A DNA stretch of 37,500 nucleotides from Prorocentrum cordatum (Eukaryota; Sar; Dinophyceae; Prorocentrales; Prorocentraceae), in the NCBI GenBank assembly GCA_963575745.1, contig CAUYUJ010005692.1, positions 369,897-407,396 on the forward strand. Direction: 5' to 3'. The notes under the pieces are model-generated. The model searched no databases and had not been told where the DNA came from. It saw only the letters and a list, made by a program, of their open reading frames with translations. This document shows positions 1 to 10,004 of this stretch, one piece after another. The first letter of the stretch is position 1, and the number at the start of each line of letters is the position of its first letter. The translations under genes were made by a program, and so were the position numbers.

Positions 1-1203
1 TACAAGACGTGCTATGGCAAGAACTCGTGCGGCTGCCAGTACAATTTGGTGGAGTGGAGCAGATGCTTTCGCTGTAAGAAGTGAATTCGTGACATTGTTG
101 TTCGTGACACTGTCCAGGCTCCTTCGAAACCCTGGAGGAGGACAGGCGAGCAGCAAGCTCAAGATGCATGGCAGCTGGCCGGCAAGAGTGGCAAAGGTCG
201 CAAGGGAGGACAGATGGCCGATCAGGAAGCTGCTGAGTCCCCAGGTGGAGGCGCAGATGAACCTTCGAAGCCTGGCCCGTGGCACGGCAAGGGCGGCTCG
301 GCCGCTCGAGCTAAAGGGAAGGGCGTCGACAGCAGGGCGGCCAAGCAGGAGTATCTGTCTGCCGCCATTGGGCAGCTCACACTGGCTGGCCTTGGGCCTG
401 AACACCCGCTGGCTGTGGCTGCCAAGGCCCAGATCCCCATCGTTTCGGCCACGCCCGACGACAGCCAGGGCCAGATGCCTTGGATGCGGGCGCGGCCTCA
501 TCAGGACAAGCTGGCGCACTACCAGGGCCAGCTCCAGTCTGCGAAGTCAACCGAGGCCTCGATCAAGCAGAAGATGGAGGAGCTCGAGCTGGACCTGGCG
601 GAGCGCGTGCAGTCTCAGCAGACGCTGGCCGAGTCCATCAAGCGCGAGGGGGAGGAGCTGCAGCGGCTACACCGCCGTGCTGTACTTCATCCTGTGGGTG
701 CCGATGGTAAGTCGGCCATGTCTGGCTTGGTTGAGACGCTGTTTGGCCATTTGCCCGCTGGGTTCAGGTCGGCCAAAGCGGCCCAGTTCCAGTCCGTGGT
801 CGACCTCCTGGGCGACCTGTCCGCGGCGGGGCTCCAGTTTCAGCGGGAACCGGAGGGGCGCAAGCGGCAGGCGGCCGAAGCAGCTGCTCAGCGCGCGGCT
901 GCTGGCGAGGCTGGAGATGTGGGTGCGACGGCTACGGCGATCGATTCCAGGGTGGCCGAGGACTGCAAGCAGCAGCTCACCGAGCTCATGCAGGGCGGCA
1001 AGGCTGTGCAGTACGAAGGCCTCTTCAAGAAGATGCTCGAGTTCCTGGAGAATCCCACGGCCCTGGCTAAGCGCTCCAGACGGGACCCCCCAGCCGCGGC
1101 GGCGCCATCCGCGCAGGATGTTCCTGTTCCAGGTGCTGGGGCTGGCCAGAGTATGGACGTGGACTTATCCGAAGCTGCCGAGGCTGGACCACAAGGGGGG
1201 TAA
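1..1203 (+). pseudogene. LINE ORF1-like protein remnant (Cys-rich start, coiled coil)
   Basis: Frame 1 begins inside a cysteine-rich segment (YKTCYGKNSCGCQ followed by RCFRCKK), probably a zinc-binding knuckle. It meets a TGA at 82-84 and continues to TAA at 1201-1203. An ATG at 214 opens the longest uninterrupted part (329 residues). A heptad-like, Glu/Lys/Gln-rich stretch at about 520-690 predicts a coiled coil. The C-terminal half is Ala/Gly/Gln-rich. In related elements ORF1 products bind RNA and multimerise; that role here is inferred from position ahead of the endonuclease. A second long frame over the same bases is a shadow until about 1480, where it becomes the endonuclease. Confidence 0.65.
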
Positions 1204-1494
1204 CCTGTTCAGCAAGGTGCTGACGAGTTCTCCGCCGATGTCCTGTGCTGCGGCGGGTTCAATTTCAAGTACATGTTCACATGAGGCTCTGGCGGGCACG
1301 AGAGGCAGGTTCGCCAGGACCGCGGTCGCTTTGGAGGAGATCGCGGGGAGGCAGGGTGGCCAGATTTGCAGCGAAGCTGGCCCCCTACGAGGTGGACTGG
1401 ATACTCGCGCCCGCCAGCCTGGTGCATTTCCTCAGGCTGACCTTCTTGGTTCGGCACCTCCAGCGGAGGGTCAGGCTCCAGCCAAGCGCGCGCG

Positions 1495-2290
1495 TCATAG
1501 GCGTCCTGACGTCTGGAGGATCTGCACGTCTAATATTACTTCGTGGGGAGTGGAGTGCGACAAGGGCCCCGGAGTCTCCCGCAGGCCGCTCCTGGAGGTC
1601 ATTGACGCTGTCGAGGCCGACCTGTCTCTGTTCCAGGAGCATCACCAGTCAGAGTTTCAGCTGGCAGACGTCCAGCATGCTTTGCAGAAGTCAGGGCTGA
1701 ACTCGTTGCTCTCCCCAGCGGCGCCGTCGGGCCGTTCAGAGTCTGGCACGTCGGGAGGAGTTGGGTTGGCCACACCGAAGCTATGGGGCCTCAGGGGCCT
1801 GGGCGCCCTCCCTCCTGGGATCGAGTTACCTCCTGATCATCGGTTTCGGTTGGGGCTATGGAGCGGTCAATGATCTGGGGGAGTCATGGTCGGTTCGGTG
1901 CATGTGCACACGGGGACCGGCTGCAGGGGTCAGAACCTCACCCACCTCCACAACATTGGTGAAGCTCTTCGAGCGCATGGGATGCCATTCATACTGGGTG
2001 GCTAGGGGAACTCCAGGCCGAAGTGGTCTTCGATGACTCTCATTGGACGTGCCAACTTGGAACGTCTCGATCTTCGATTGATGATTTTTAGTGTCGAGTG
2101 TTCTGAAGCCTTTCGTTGACAGTTGCTGCGTGGCGACATGGTCGACGCGCGCGAGGCCGCACCGCCCAGCCGCTTTGACAGTCAGAGGCAGCCCCAGGCA
2201 GGTGACGGTACCCAGGCTGAAGAAACCATCGTCGTTCCCGCTATTTCGCCCCATCGGGTGCGACCCCAGGCCACTGGATTGGGATGATCT
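1495..2290 (+). pseudogene. LINE endonuclease (exonuclease-endonuclease-phosphatase fold) remnant
   Basis: Frame 2 reads a typical start of an apurinic-type endonuclease: SNITSWG, then ADLSLFQEHH (the usual LQE motif carrying the metal-binding Glu), then SGGVGLATP. After TGA at 1871-1873 the same frame resumes with MVGSVHVHTGTG and ends near FILGG followed by TAG at 2003-2005, where relatives usually have GGD. After a frame change near 2100, frame 3 gives RARPHRPAALTVRG, which matches the usual HRP region near the end of the fold. The enzyme would nick target DNA for target-primed reverse transcription. Two stops and one frameshift make it non-functional. Confidence 0.75.
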
Positions 2291-4438
2291 CTTGAAGGTT
2301 GTCAAGGACGGCAGGTGTTCCAAGGATATGCTGGATACTGTCACTTCCCAGTGGGCCCAGAGGGCTGAACTTACTTTAACCCGAGTTCTCCAAGTGGAAG
2401 ACGATCCACGTTACCGAGGACGAGGAGACCCCCCCAAGGTGGTCCAGGCCCCCCTCCTAGGCCCGCCTGCGGCCACTCACCCTCGAGCCATCGGCGAAGG
2501 TAGGATGTGGCGGGTTTTTGAGAGGAGGCTCCAGGGCATCTTGTTTCTCTGGCATGGGCCACGGCCCACCTTGGGGGGTTTGCAACAACCTGGGCTGGTC
2601 CTCAGGAAGTTGGTGAACTATGCGTCCCCGTTCACTGATTGCAAGCACTGGGAGTCCTGGAGGCTTCGGATCTTGGCCGTCAGCCCTGCAGTGGCCGCGG
2701 AGCTTAACGAGTTGATTTGGCAGGCCCGCAAATGGGCCCAGGAACATGAGCATCACGCGGCCTCAGAGAGGGCCAGGGCTTGGAGGAGCTGGGTGTCTGA
2801 GGCTCTTACTGGTGGGGCCCGACTTAGACACAGGTACACTAAAGAAGTTCCCAAATGGGCCACGTGTGGGTTATCGCAGCTCTCAGGGCCCATCGGTGTT
2901 CCTCTGGGCGTCTTGGGAGAAGCTGAAGCACGAGCTCAGAGTTGGCACAGACACTGGGGAGTTGGTCAAGTTTTTCCTGATCCCGATTTCAGCTGGCGTG
3001 AAGATGAACCCGAGCTCGGACCACCGACTCACGCGGAGCTTGCAGCCCCGGTCCGTTCGTACAGTACGCACACGGCAGTTGGGGCACGTGGGTTCCATCC
3101 TCGGCATTGGTCTTTCTCGACGAAGGCGCCGTCGCAGTATTCCTGTGCGTCTGGGAGCAGATGCAGCGCCTTTTCCACGTGCCCAGGTGCTGGGCACTGC
3201 TGCTCATCGCTCTTCTGCCCAAACCACCGCCAGACGGAGGGGATCGGCCTATTGGTATCTGCCCGTCTCCCCTCAGGATGTGGTCCAGATGGGCCCGCTG
3301 GAAAGTTGCTGGCCCCTGGGAGCTCGGTCATCCTCGGAGTTTTTGGTTTGCAGAGTCGGGCGCTTCCTGCGATATTTGCGCGTGGAAGCAGAGTTCCAAG
3401 GCGGAGTTGGCTCGGGGCCAGGGCAAGGCAGCAGGATCTAAGCTCTTAGACCTGGTCAAGGCATACGAGCACGTGCCTCATCATGTGCTCGCTGCTGCCG
3501 CCCGTAGACACCAGCTCTCTGTGAAAACGTTACGCTTCCTCCTGGCCACCTACAGCTTGGACAGGATGGTGTGATTTGACAGGATCGCGACCGAGGTGGC
3601 ATCGACCAATCGGACGATTCTCGCTGGTTGCAGTTGTGCTACGTCGTTGCTGCGTCTCGTGCTTCTATCCCCTGCTGATGCCGTTGTTCAGCGGTTTGCG
3701 TCGGTCGATCTCGCTATTGTGGTTGATGAGTTGCAGCTGCAGAGGGTTGGGGATGCTTGGGAAGTCGCTCGTCATCTTAAAGGTGCTGAGAACCTCCTCA
3801 CCTCTGAGCTGAGTCACATCGGGCTCAGTATTTCCCTCCCCAAGAAGCACCTGACGGTCGTCGGTCAGAACCTCCGGTGTGTCGTTCGCAAGGTGGACCC
3901 GTCTTCGGCTAAGTTCCTGACCAGATCGGTACGAAACCTGGGATTAGATTTTGGTGGTGGTCATCGGGTGCTCCATGCTGTTCGCGCTAAGCGCTTAGGC
4001 AAGATGGCGCCCAGAGTCCCCAGGTATAAACGGTTGGCTAAAGCTGGGGGCAAAACGCTCAAACTGGTCCAGACGGGCCTTAAGCCTGGTATGCTACGGG
4101 GTGTCCGTGTTCACGGCATCAGTCATACTCATCTACTGCGGGCTCGGCAGCTTGCGCGCGCTGGCTTTGTGCATAGGCACACTGGCATATCGCTGTCGCT
4201 CGATCTCATGATCGCAGGCCGCCAGGTCGACCCAGCCTACGGGTGCAATCGTGGGCCTAGTTTATTCTGGATGCGTGCTCTATGGGATGGTCGGGCGGTG
4301 AGATCCGGCATGGCGCGTCTTCTGAGCGGGGCTTGAGCTCGTTTGTCGGTGCTTCCTGAGAACAAGGTTTGGTCCGATATCCGTGGCCCCGCCTCGGCCC
4401 TTGTGGGCGCGATGTTGAAGATTGGTCGGAAGTTTTAA
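2291..4438 (+). pseudogene. LINE reverse transcriptase remnant, catalytic YVDD changed to VVDE
   Basis: Frame 3 carries the linker (ARAWRSWVSEALTGGA and GFHPRHW). A frame change near 3105 leads into frame 2 with the RT core: LLPKPPPDGGDRPIGI (fingers), LLDLVKAYEHVPH (motif A with catalytic Asp, about 3441-3480), TILAGCSCATSLLRL (motif B, about 3611-3655), then IVVDELQLQ (motif C). Relatives have YVDD in motif C; here Asp is at 3725-3727 and the second Asp is Glu (GAG, 3728-3730). A single TGA at 3572-3574 separates motif A from B. Further stops follow at 4334-4336 and 4436-4438, after which PFRWLTHRGPILIEQM continues the element. Confidence 0.85.
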
Positions 4439-6381
4439 AACCCGTTCCGCTGGTTGACCCACAGGGGTCCCATTCTCATTGAGCAAATGTCAGAGGGACG
4501 TTGGTCGGTTAGCCGATGAGGCTACCGAGCGCTGGATCCGGCAGCAGGTTCTGGCGAAGCATGCGTCATGGGCCTCGTTGTGCCCTCATCCCCCTCTCCT
4601 CGAGCCTCTGAGGGCCCTCGTCCTTCCTGCCTCGCTCAAAGGCCCCGACTGGACCCCCAAGCATCAAGGGCTCCTCAAGTGCCTTTTTGCTGGAGGTTGT
4701 TGGTCTCAAGAGAGGCTATATGAAGCTGGTGGAGCTGTCAATCCAGAGCGCCTTGCGTGCAGGAGCGCAGGCTCCACCTGGCATCGTTTTTACGACTGCC
4801 CTTTGCGCGCCGAATATCGTCGGGAGTTCAAGGCTGGGTTCGAGCTGGCCAGTCAGATGCTAGAGTTGGCTAAGAAGACTGCCGACCGCTCGCTGATTTG
4901 GACCCGATTTCTTGCCCCTGATCCGTCCTGGCTGTTTCCGAGCCCCTGCCTCGAGGAGCGTGTGGTTTGGACCCTGCGTCCGCCCGATCTGCTGCTCGAC
5001 GTGCATGTGTTTGGAGATGGCTCGGGAGTGCATGGGCAGTTCGGCCGCCTCAGGCGATGTGGGTGGGGGCTCTGCTCGCTAGACTCCCAGTGGAAGGAGG
5101 TTGCGAGAGTGCATGGTCCCCTGCCCAGTTTATGCCAGTCAGTGCCCGCAGCCGAGCTTTTCTGTTGCCTAATGGCTCTGCGCTACATGGGAGCTCAGAT
5201 GAAGTTCTTTACTGACTGCAAGGCCCTTGTAGACGTTTGGCGCCAAGGGGCTGGAGCTGGCACTGATGCCAACGACCCCATGGCCTACTTATGGAGGGAG
5301 GCTTGGAGGTTGGTTGCTGACCGTGGGGTGGAGGCGGTGGAGGTGACTCACGTCAAGGCACACTCGCCTGTCTCCGCCATCGCGGATGGTGTGATCACTG
5401 CTTGGCAGCGTTTCGGCAACGCTCAGGCTGACCAATCAGCTAAGCGGGGTGCGGCGATGCATCCTGATGCGAAGATGTTGCGCGAAGCTCACCGTGCCTC
5501 GCGCCGTGTTGTCCAGATGGTTGCCCAGTTTTGTACTCGTGTCTCGGCGAGGATAGGAGTGGTCACCCCGCTCGATGCGCAGGCCCAGGCTTTGGGTAGG
5601 GCCATTGGCACCATCGAGGGTGGTTTCGGCCCGCCTAGGCCGCACTCGCGGTTTGATCCTGCCGTCACGTTTTGTGGCCGTCGCTATCGATGCATGGTGT
5701 GCCTCCGTTCGGCCAAAGGCCGTCTCACACTGCGCCAGCTCAAGTGCCAGGACCGAGCTGGCATGCATTCGCTGCACCGGGCGGGGCCAGTTTTGTTATG
5801 TTCCTTGTGCGGGGCCTACTCTGATAAGCGCAGCCAGGGTCTCTCGGACGAGTGCCTGGCCAGTCGGCGGAGGCTTGGCACGCAAGTCAAGGATTCTCGG
5901 TTTTATCGCCTTCAGAATCTGCTGAAAGGCTGCCACCCCAACAAGTCGAGTTTGTTTCTGGGGCCTCCAATTTTGCTGCGGAAGAGGAGGCCCGCAGAGA
6001 TGGCTAGCATGCCGCAACTTCCCTCGCTCCCTCTGACCTCTCGGGTTGGGAGTGGGTCGGACGTGGGGGTGGGGTGGTCGGGGCAGGAGCATCTCTCGCC
6101 TCCTGTGTCCCAGGCTGTCTCGGCCTTGTGGGAGGACTTTCAAGGCCTCCCACCGACTCGGATGACGACGACGACCTTTCCCGCGATCTGCGGAGCTGGG
6201 TCGAATAGCGTCTCCGTCGCTGGCCGCCAAGGTTTTTAAACAGGCTAGTACGCGTGCGGCTGGTCTTTGTCAGTGCAAAAACATCTTCAGGGATGAGGCG
6301 GCAATCGACGAAGTACTGGAGATTGCGGGACAATTTGCGGCGAAGCCCGCTGGGCGACAGCAGGCCACATCTGTAAAATAA
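4439..6381 (+). pseudogene. LINE RNase H domain and cysteine-rich C-terminal tail
   Basis: From about 4505 frame 3 is open to TAA at 6237-6239. The RNase H fold is complete: Asp in FGDGSG (about 5010), Glu in PAAELFCC (about 5150), Asp in FFTDCKALVD (about 5210) and Asp in GNAQADQSAK (about 5425), plus HVKAH with the usual catalytic-loop His. This gives the D-E-D-D set. Then come YRCMVCLR and LLCSLCGAYSDK, paired cysteines typical of the C-terminal knuckle in these elements, and RLQNLLKGCHP. A final frame change moves the tail to frame 1 (LAAKVFKQASTRAAG onward), ending at TAA 6379-6381. RNase H removes the RNA strand after first-strand synthesis. Confidence 0.88.
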
Positions 6382-6659
6382 ATGGGATGACCGAAAAGAG
6401 AAGCGGGGGTAGGAAGGGGAGGCGGAGGATCAGGAAAGGGGTGAGAGGAGGGGAGGACTTGAAGTGTTGGCTTCGATGCTCCATACCCGTTTGTGGGTAC
6501 AGCTTCCTGGTATCACCACCCTGGGAGGCACTGTGATCCAAAGGCGTCCATAGTCGCTCCCACTGAAGATCGGGGAACTCATTGAACAAAACGAGGGCGT
6601 GCGCTGGATACACGTTCGCCAAGGATCCATATGGTGCAGTCTAGGTGTTGCAAACCCAC
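6382..6659. other. Intergenic, no gene seen
   Basis: No supported coding or RNA gene. The first part is purine-rich (runs of GAGG near 6410-6460). The rest is of ordinary composition. Confidence 0.5.
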
Positions 6660-6860
6660 GTGGTGCATTCGATGTGGCGCAAGGCAATGGAAAGCAATGC
6701 AAAGCGATGCCATGCAGTGCAATGCAACGCAGCGCAAAGCAGTGCGAAGCACTGTAAAGAAAGGCAAAGCAATGCCAAGCAAAGCCAAGCAATGCAGAGC
6801 AGTGCAACTAAATGCAAAGCAGGGACACGCCACACCAAACAGTGCGACGCCATGCAGAGC
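6660..6860 (+). repeat. Degenerate GCAAN pentamer tandem repeat
   Basis: Pentamers of the type GCAAT, GCAAA, GCAGT and GCGAA follow one another for about 200 bases in 5-base register. On the minus strand this gives a false Cys/Phe/Ala/Leu-rich frame. It is a microsatellite with point changes, unlike the trinucleotide arrays elsewhere in the window. Confidence 0.8.
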
Positions 6861-7057
6861 GACGCACAACGCGAAAGCCTCGCACCACCCCCCAATCGTG
6901 ACCACGTGCCGCGGCCACGGGCGGCGACGGGCGGCCACGGTCCTGCGGGACCGACATATCCGGGGCCCCAAATTCCCCAGAACCGCAGTGCGGCGGTGGG
7001 CGGGCGACGGGCGGCCACGAGGCAGCCGGACCGACAGCCAGCCCCCGTCCCTCGACG

Positions 7058-7125
7058 GGGAGGAGGAGGAGGAGGAGGAGGAGGAGGAGGAGGAGGAGGA
7101 GGGGGAGGAGGAGGAGGAGGGGGAG
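7058..7125 (+). repeat. (GAG)n microsatellite
   Basis: About 68 bases of GAG with a few GGG interruptions. All frames are open by composition, so long open frames across it mean nothing. Confidence 0.9.
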
Positions 7126-7129
7126 CGAG

Positions 7130-7278
7130 CACAGACTGGCCGAGGTCGGCGCGGGATCCCCCCCACCCCGGAGCGCGCAGGGGGCGGCGCCAGACGGCGC
7201 CCCAGCGCAGACCGGGCAGTCCGCGCGGACATCCGGAAGCGCATGATCACGAACCTGTTCGATCATCGAGGGAGGGTC
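7130..7278 (-). CDS. Candidate exon, downstream of an I1 intron
   Basis: Minus-strand reading after the I1 element begins DPPSMIEQVRDHALP and continues VRADCPVCAGAPSGAAP. It joins in phase 0 to the upstream candidate exon ending LLDLLVLK. The support is that deleting the insert between the 15-bp duplications joins two open segments into one reading frame with helical, non-repetitive sequence. The 3' end is not defined; the coordinate marks only where the sequence runs into the GAG repeat. No family is recognised. Confidence 0.4.
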
Positions 7279-7514
7279 CTTCAATGCCTTTTGGGGAAAT
7301 CGGATGGGATCGAAACGTGCGTCGGATCGTCGGGCTGCCTCGCCACGGAGCCGAGATCGATTCGGATCCGCTGAAACAGGATGTGCAACGAGGACATGCA
7401 GGCAACGGGCCGCATCAGGGCATCGGAATGCCAAATCCGAATCAAATCGAGCTGACGGGAATCGATACCAGGTCGGAACGATCGGATCAAAGTGGGCCCT
7501 TGGAGGGGAGGGTC
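7279..7514 (-). mobile_element. I1 repeat, copy B: introner-like insert with 15-bp direct repeats
   Basis: About 236 bp are bounded by the same 15 bases, GGGAGGGTCCTTCAA, ending at 7284 and 7520. On the minus strand the duplicated site reads TTGAAG|GACCCTCCC, so the insert can be spliced as a GA-AG intron (donor at 7514, acceptor AG at 7280-7279). This restores a phase-0 frame. The body shares clear similarity with 9576-10004 and 25416-25625 (for example the ACGTGCGTCGGATCG and GATCGATTCGGATC blocks), all in the same orientation. No long terminal inverted repeat was seen. Confidence 0.7.
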
Positions 7515-7645
7515 CTTCAAGACGAGCAGGTCCAGCAGGCCCAGCACGCCGCAGGGGACGTGCGAGCTGATCTGCAAGGCCCGAAAGGGCAGCCCTCTGG
7601 CGATCCACTTCTCTCTGGGGCTGCGACTCCGTGCCCTCGAGGACC
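7515..7645 (-). CDS. Candidate exon, upstream of an I1 intron
   Basis: The minus strand reads EKWIARGLPFRALQISSHVP and then CGVLGLLDLLVLK up to the AAG at 7515, the proposed donor of the I1 intron. Codon third positions are GC-rich and the segment is not simple repeat. The upstream limit is unclear because a TCC array starts at 7647; a CAG in the CGCAGCCCCAGAG stretch could be an acceptor. Function unknown. Confidence 0.4.
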
Positions 7646-7646
7646 G

Positions 7647-7707
7647 TGGCCCCTCCTCCTCCTCCTCCTCCTCCTCCTCCTCCTCCTCCTCCTCCTCCTC
7701 CTCCTCC

Positions 7708-7759
<52 letters not shown>

Positions 7760-8985
7760 GCTCCTCTTTCCCCTCCTCATCATCGCGCCGTCATCACAAT
7801 CCTCATCCTCATCATCGTTGTTTTCAAGATCATCCGCAGCAGCATCAGCAGCATCAGCATCAGCATCAGCATCAGCATCAGCATCAGCAGCATCATGATC
7901 AGTAGCAGTATGATGAGTAGCGTCACTACCATCATGTTCATCATCATCGTCTTCACTGGGCGACCTCGTCCTCGTCACCATCCTCATCGCCACCAGGCGC
8001 TTTATCCTCAGTACTGGCATCAGCAACAGCAGAAGCATCATCATCATCAGCATCATCATCTTCATTGTCGAAGTCGTCTTTGTAATCAGAATCAGCATCA
8101 GCAACGTGATCCAAATCCGCACCATCATCACCAGCATACACGTGCATCATCAACAGCATCGTCGCCATGATCATGATCATGATCACGGTCATAATCAGCA
8201 ACAGCAGAATCCTCGCCGTCGTCATCGTCGTCAGCAGCAGGATAGTAATCATCGTGATCATCATCATCGTCGACATCTTCAGGATTATCATCCTCATCGT
8301 CGTCGCCGTCGTCACCGTAGTAGTCGCGGTCGCCGCCGCCACAGCCAGCATCAGCAGCAGTAGCGCCCGCATCAGTACCACCAACACCACAAACAAAAGC
8401 ATCAGAATCACCACCACCATCACCATCGCTATCACCATCACCATCATCAGCATCATCAGCATCACCACCATCACCATCGTCATCATCATCAGCAGCAGCA
8501 TCAGCGTCAGCATCAGCATCGTCGTCGTCGCCCTAATCATCAGAAGCAGCAGCCGCCGCAACATCAGCATCAGTATCAGCATCAGCATCAGCATCAGCAT
8601 GAGCAGCATCAGCATGAGCAGCATCAGCATCAGCATTATCATCAGCATCAGCATCAGCATCCTCATCAGCATCATCATCAGCATCTGCATCAGCATCATC
8701 ATAATCCTCTTCAGCATCAGCATCAGCATCCGCAGCATCAGCAGCAGAAGCATCATCATCAGCATCATCATCAGCATCAGCATCAGCATCAGCATCGTCA
8801 TCGTCATCATCAGCATCAGCAGCATCAGCATCAGCATCATCATCACCATCATCATCAGCCGCATCAGCATCAGCATCATCATCAGCATCACCACCACCAC
8901 CATAATCATCATCAGCAGCAGCATAAGTATCAGCAGCATTCATATTCGTCATCGGCAGCACCATCATAATCAGTATCAGCATCCC
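7647..8985. repeat. TCC, CAT and CAG/CAT simple-sequence array
   Basis: (TCC)n at 7647-7708 passes into (ATC)n at 7708-7757. It then becomes a long mixture of CAT, CAGCAT and CGTCAT units to about 8985. On the + strand the three frames read poly-His, poly-Ile and poly-Ser/Gln. On the minus strand they read poly-Asp/Ala, poly-Met/Leu and stop-rich. The long open frames are therefore produced by composition, and I do not call them genes. Confidence 0.92.
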
Positions 8986-9179
8986 AATTATCATCCTCAC
9001 TCCTTCTCCTCTTCCTGCTCCTGCTCCTCCTATTTCCCTTCGGGACGATGAGGCCCCCTCCCCCTCCATGCGCGGGCCTGCGGCGGGGGAGGCTCGTCGC
9101 GAGGGCTGGGAGCGACTCGGGAAGACTGATCTGACTGGCGCCTGGGAGGAGCGATGTGTGAGCGGATTCTGGTCGCGAG

Positions 9180-9425
9180 GTCGGAGCAGGAGAAGGAGCA
9201 GGAGGAGCTGGAGTAGCAGGGATGGGGGAGGGGAGGAGCGCAGCGGCAGGGAGAGAGGAGGAAGGAGGAAGCAGGCAGTGGAGGAGGGAGTGGAGGAGGG
9301 AGGGAGAGAGGGGGAGAGGGGGAGGGGATGAGGGAAGAGAAGGGCGGAGGGAGAGAGGAGGGAGGAGGAGAGCGGAGGGAGGAGAAGGGAGGAAGGAGGA
9401 GGGAGAGAGGAGGCGCAGCCGTCGT
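9180..9425. repeat. Purine-rich GAG/GGAG tract
   Basis: About 245 bases of nearly pure GA on the + strand, with irregular GGAGG, GAGAG and GGGA units. No stable repeat period. It could form triplex or slipped structures; no gene is seen. Confidence 0.8.
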
Positions 9426-9575
9426 GCGAATTACCACGAGGAGCGCTGAGTAAGGCTCGAAGGGCGGCCCGGCGGCTGGCTGGAGACCCCTGCGGGGCCC
9501 CCCTCTTCGGAGGGCACCGACTCGCCAGCGCCAGAGGTTCTGCTCCTCGGCCCGGCAAAGGGGGTGCCCGCGCAC
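9425..9575 (-). CDS. Possible exon, downstream of I1 copy A
   Basis: After CCCCAG| at 9576 the minus strand is open in more than one frame. One reads VRGHPLCRAEEQNLWRWRVG up to a possible GTAATT donor near 9430. The segment is non-repetitive and lies at the same relative place as the true exons that follow other I1 copies, which is the only reason to list it. The frame is not proven and the product is unknown. Confidence 0.25.
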
Positions 9576-10004
9576 CTGGGGCGGGAACGGTCGGCATGTC
9601 ATGTGATCGACGAAATCTCATCGGACCGCAACGTGCATCGAATCTGGCCGTATCGGCACGGAGTCGGAATCAAATCGGGACGGCCGCACTGGGATGCACA
9701 GCGGCGCCGTGCAGACATCGGGCCACATCGGATCGTCGACATGTCAGGATCGAGGCGGGCCGAAACTGCCAGAATCGATACTCCAGATTTCGTAATAAAA
9801 GGGAGGGGGTCTCAAACCTCCCAGACGACAAGTTTTAGCCCCCCCCCCCCCCCTGGGAGAACCCTCCAAAACATCGTCCCCAGACCCCCCCAGGCCCTCC
9901 AAGATAGCCTGGAAGAGACCCCCCCCGACATGAGCCCCCCCTCCCTTTTATTTCCTAAATCTGGAGTATCTGATCGGGCCGATCGGATCGGAATGGGCTC
10001 TGGC
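9576..10004 (-). mobile_element. I1 repeat, copy A, interrupted by a MITE
   Basis: The I1 body is recognisable at about 9605-9780 and 9969-10004, split by a 186-bp TA-flanked element. Without that element the insert is about 240 bp, the same as copy B. Possible flanks on the minus strand are CCCCGG|GCCAGAG (GC donor) and CCGCCCCAG|GTGCG (acceptor). The flanking strings resemble each other over about 16 bases with several differences, which could be an old target duplication. Confidence 0.6.
9781..9966. mobile_element. MITE copy 1 with ~30-bp inverted ends and TA duplication
   Basis: The left end CTCCAGATTTCGTAATAAAA and the right end, read inverted, CTCCAGATTTAGGAAATAAA form a terminal inverted repeat continuing into GGGAGGGG. 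TA lies on both sides (9779-9780, 9967-9968). The intact I1 copy B has a single ATCGATACCAGG at the same place, so an empty site is visible within the window. There is no coding capacity. A TA target and short length suggest a Tc1/mariner-type non-autonomous element. The interior is C-rich (a run of 16-17 C near 9840). Confidence 0.85.

Larger units (their letters stand above)
1..6381 (+). mobile_element. Decayed LINE retrotransposon (ORF1 + endonuclease/RT/RNase H)
   Basis: One non-LTR retrotransposon copy can be followed through alternating frames. In order these are an ORF1-like part with Cys pairs and a coiled coil, an apurinic-type endonuclease, a reverse transcriptase, RNase H, and a cysteine-rich C-terminal part ending in TAA at 6379-6381. 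In-frame stops lie at 82-84, 1871-1873, 2003-2005, 3572-3574, 4334-4336 and 4436-4438. Frame changes fall near 2100, 3105, 4505 and 6180-6200. The order of domains is that of RNase H-bearing LINEs common in dinoflagellates. The 5' end lies outside the window, because the first codons are already inside ORF1. No poly(A) tail or target duplication is obvious after 6381; only an AATAAA-like string overlaps the terminal codon. It is inactive. Confidence 0.9.

Noticed and set aside
14-1480. First 490 residues of the long frame-2 ORF over ORF1
   Set aside because: Shadow of the frame-1 ORF1-like protein, Arg/Ser-rich with no motif. Only the part after about 1480 is real (endonuclease).
6645-7898. 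417-residue + strand frame
   Set aside because: It runs through a pentamer repeat, a GAG array, an I1 element and a TCC/ATC array, a chance chain of low-stop sequence.
8533-9000. Asp/Ala-rich minus-strand frame resembling a calcium-binding acidic protein
   Set aside because: It is the GAT/GCT phase of a CATCAG repeat. No signal peptide, EF-hand spacing or splice structure supports it.
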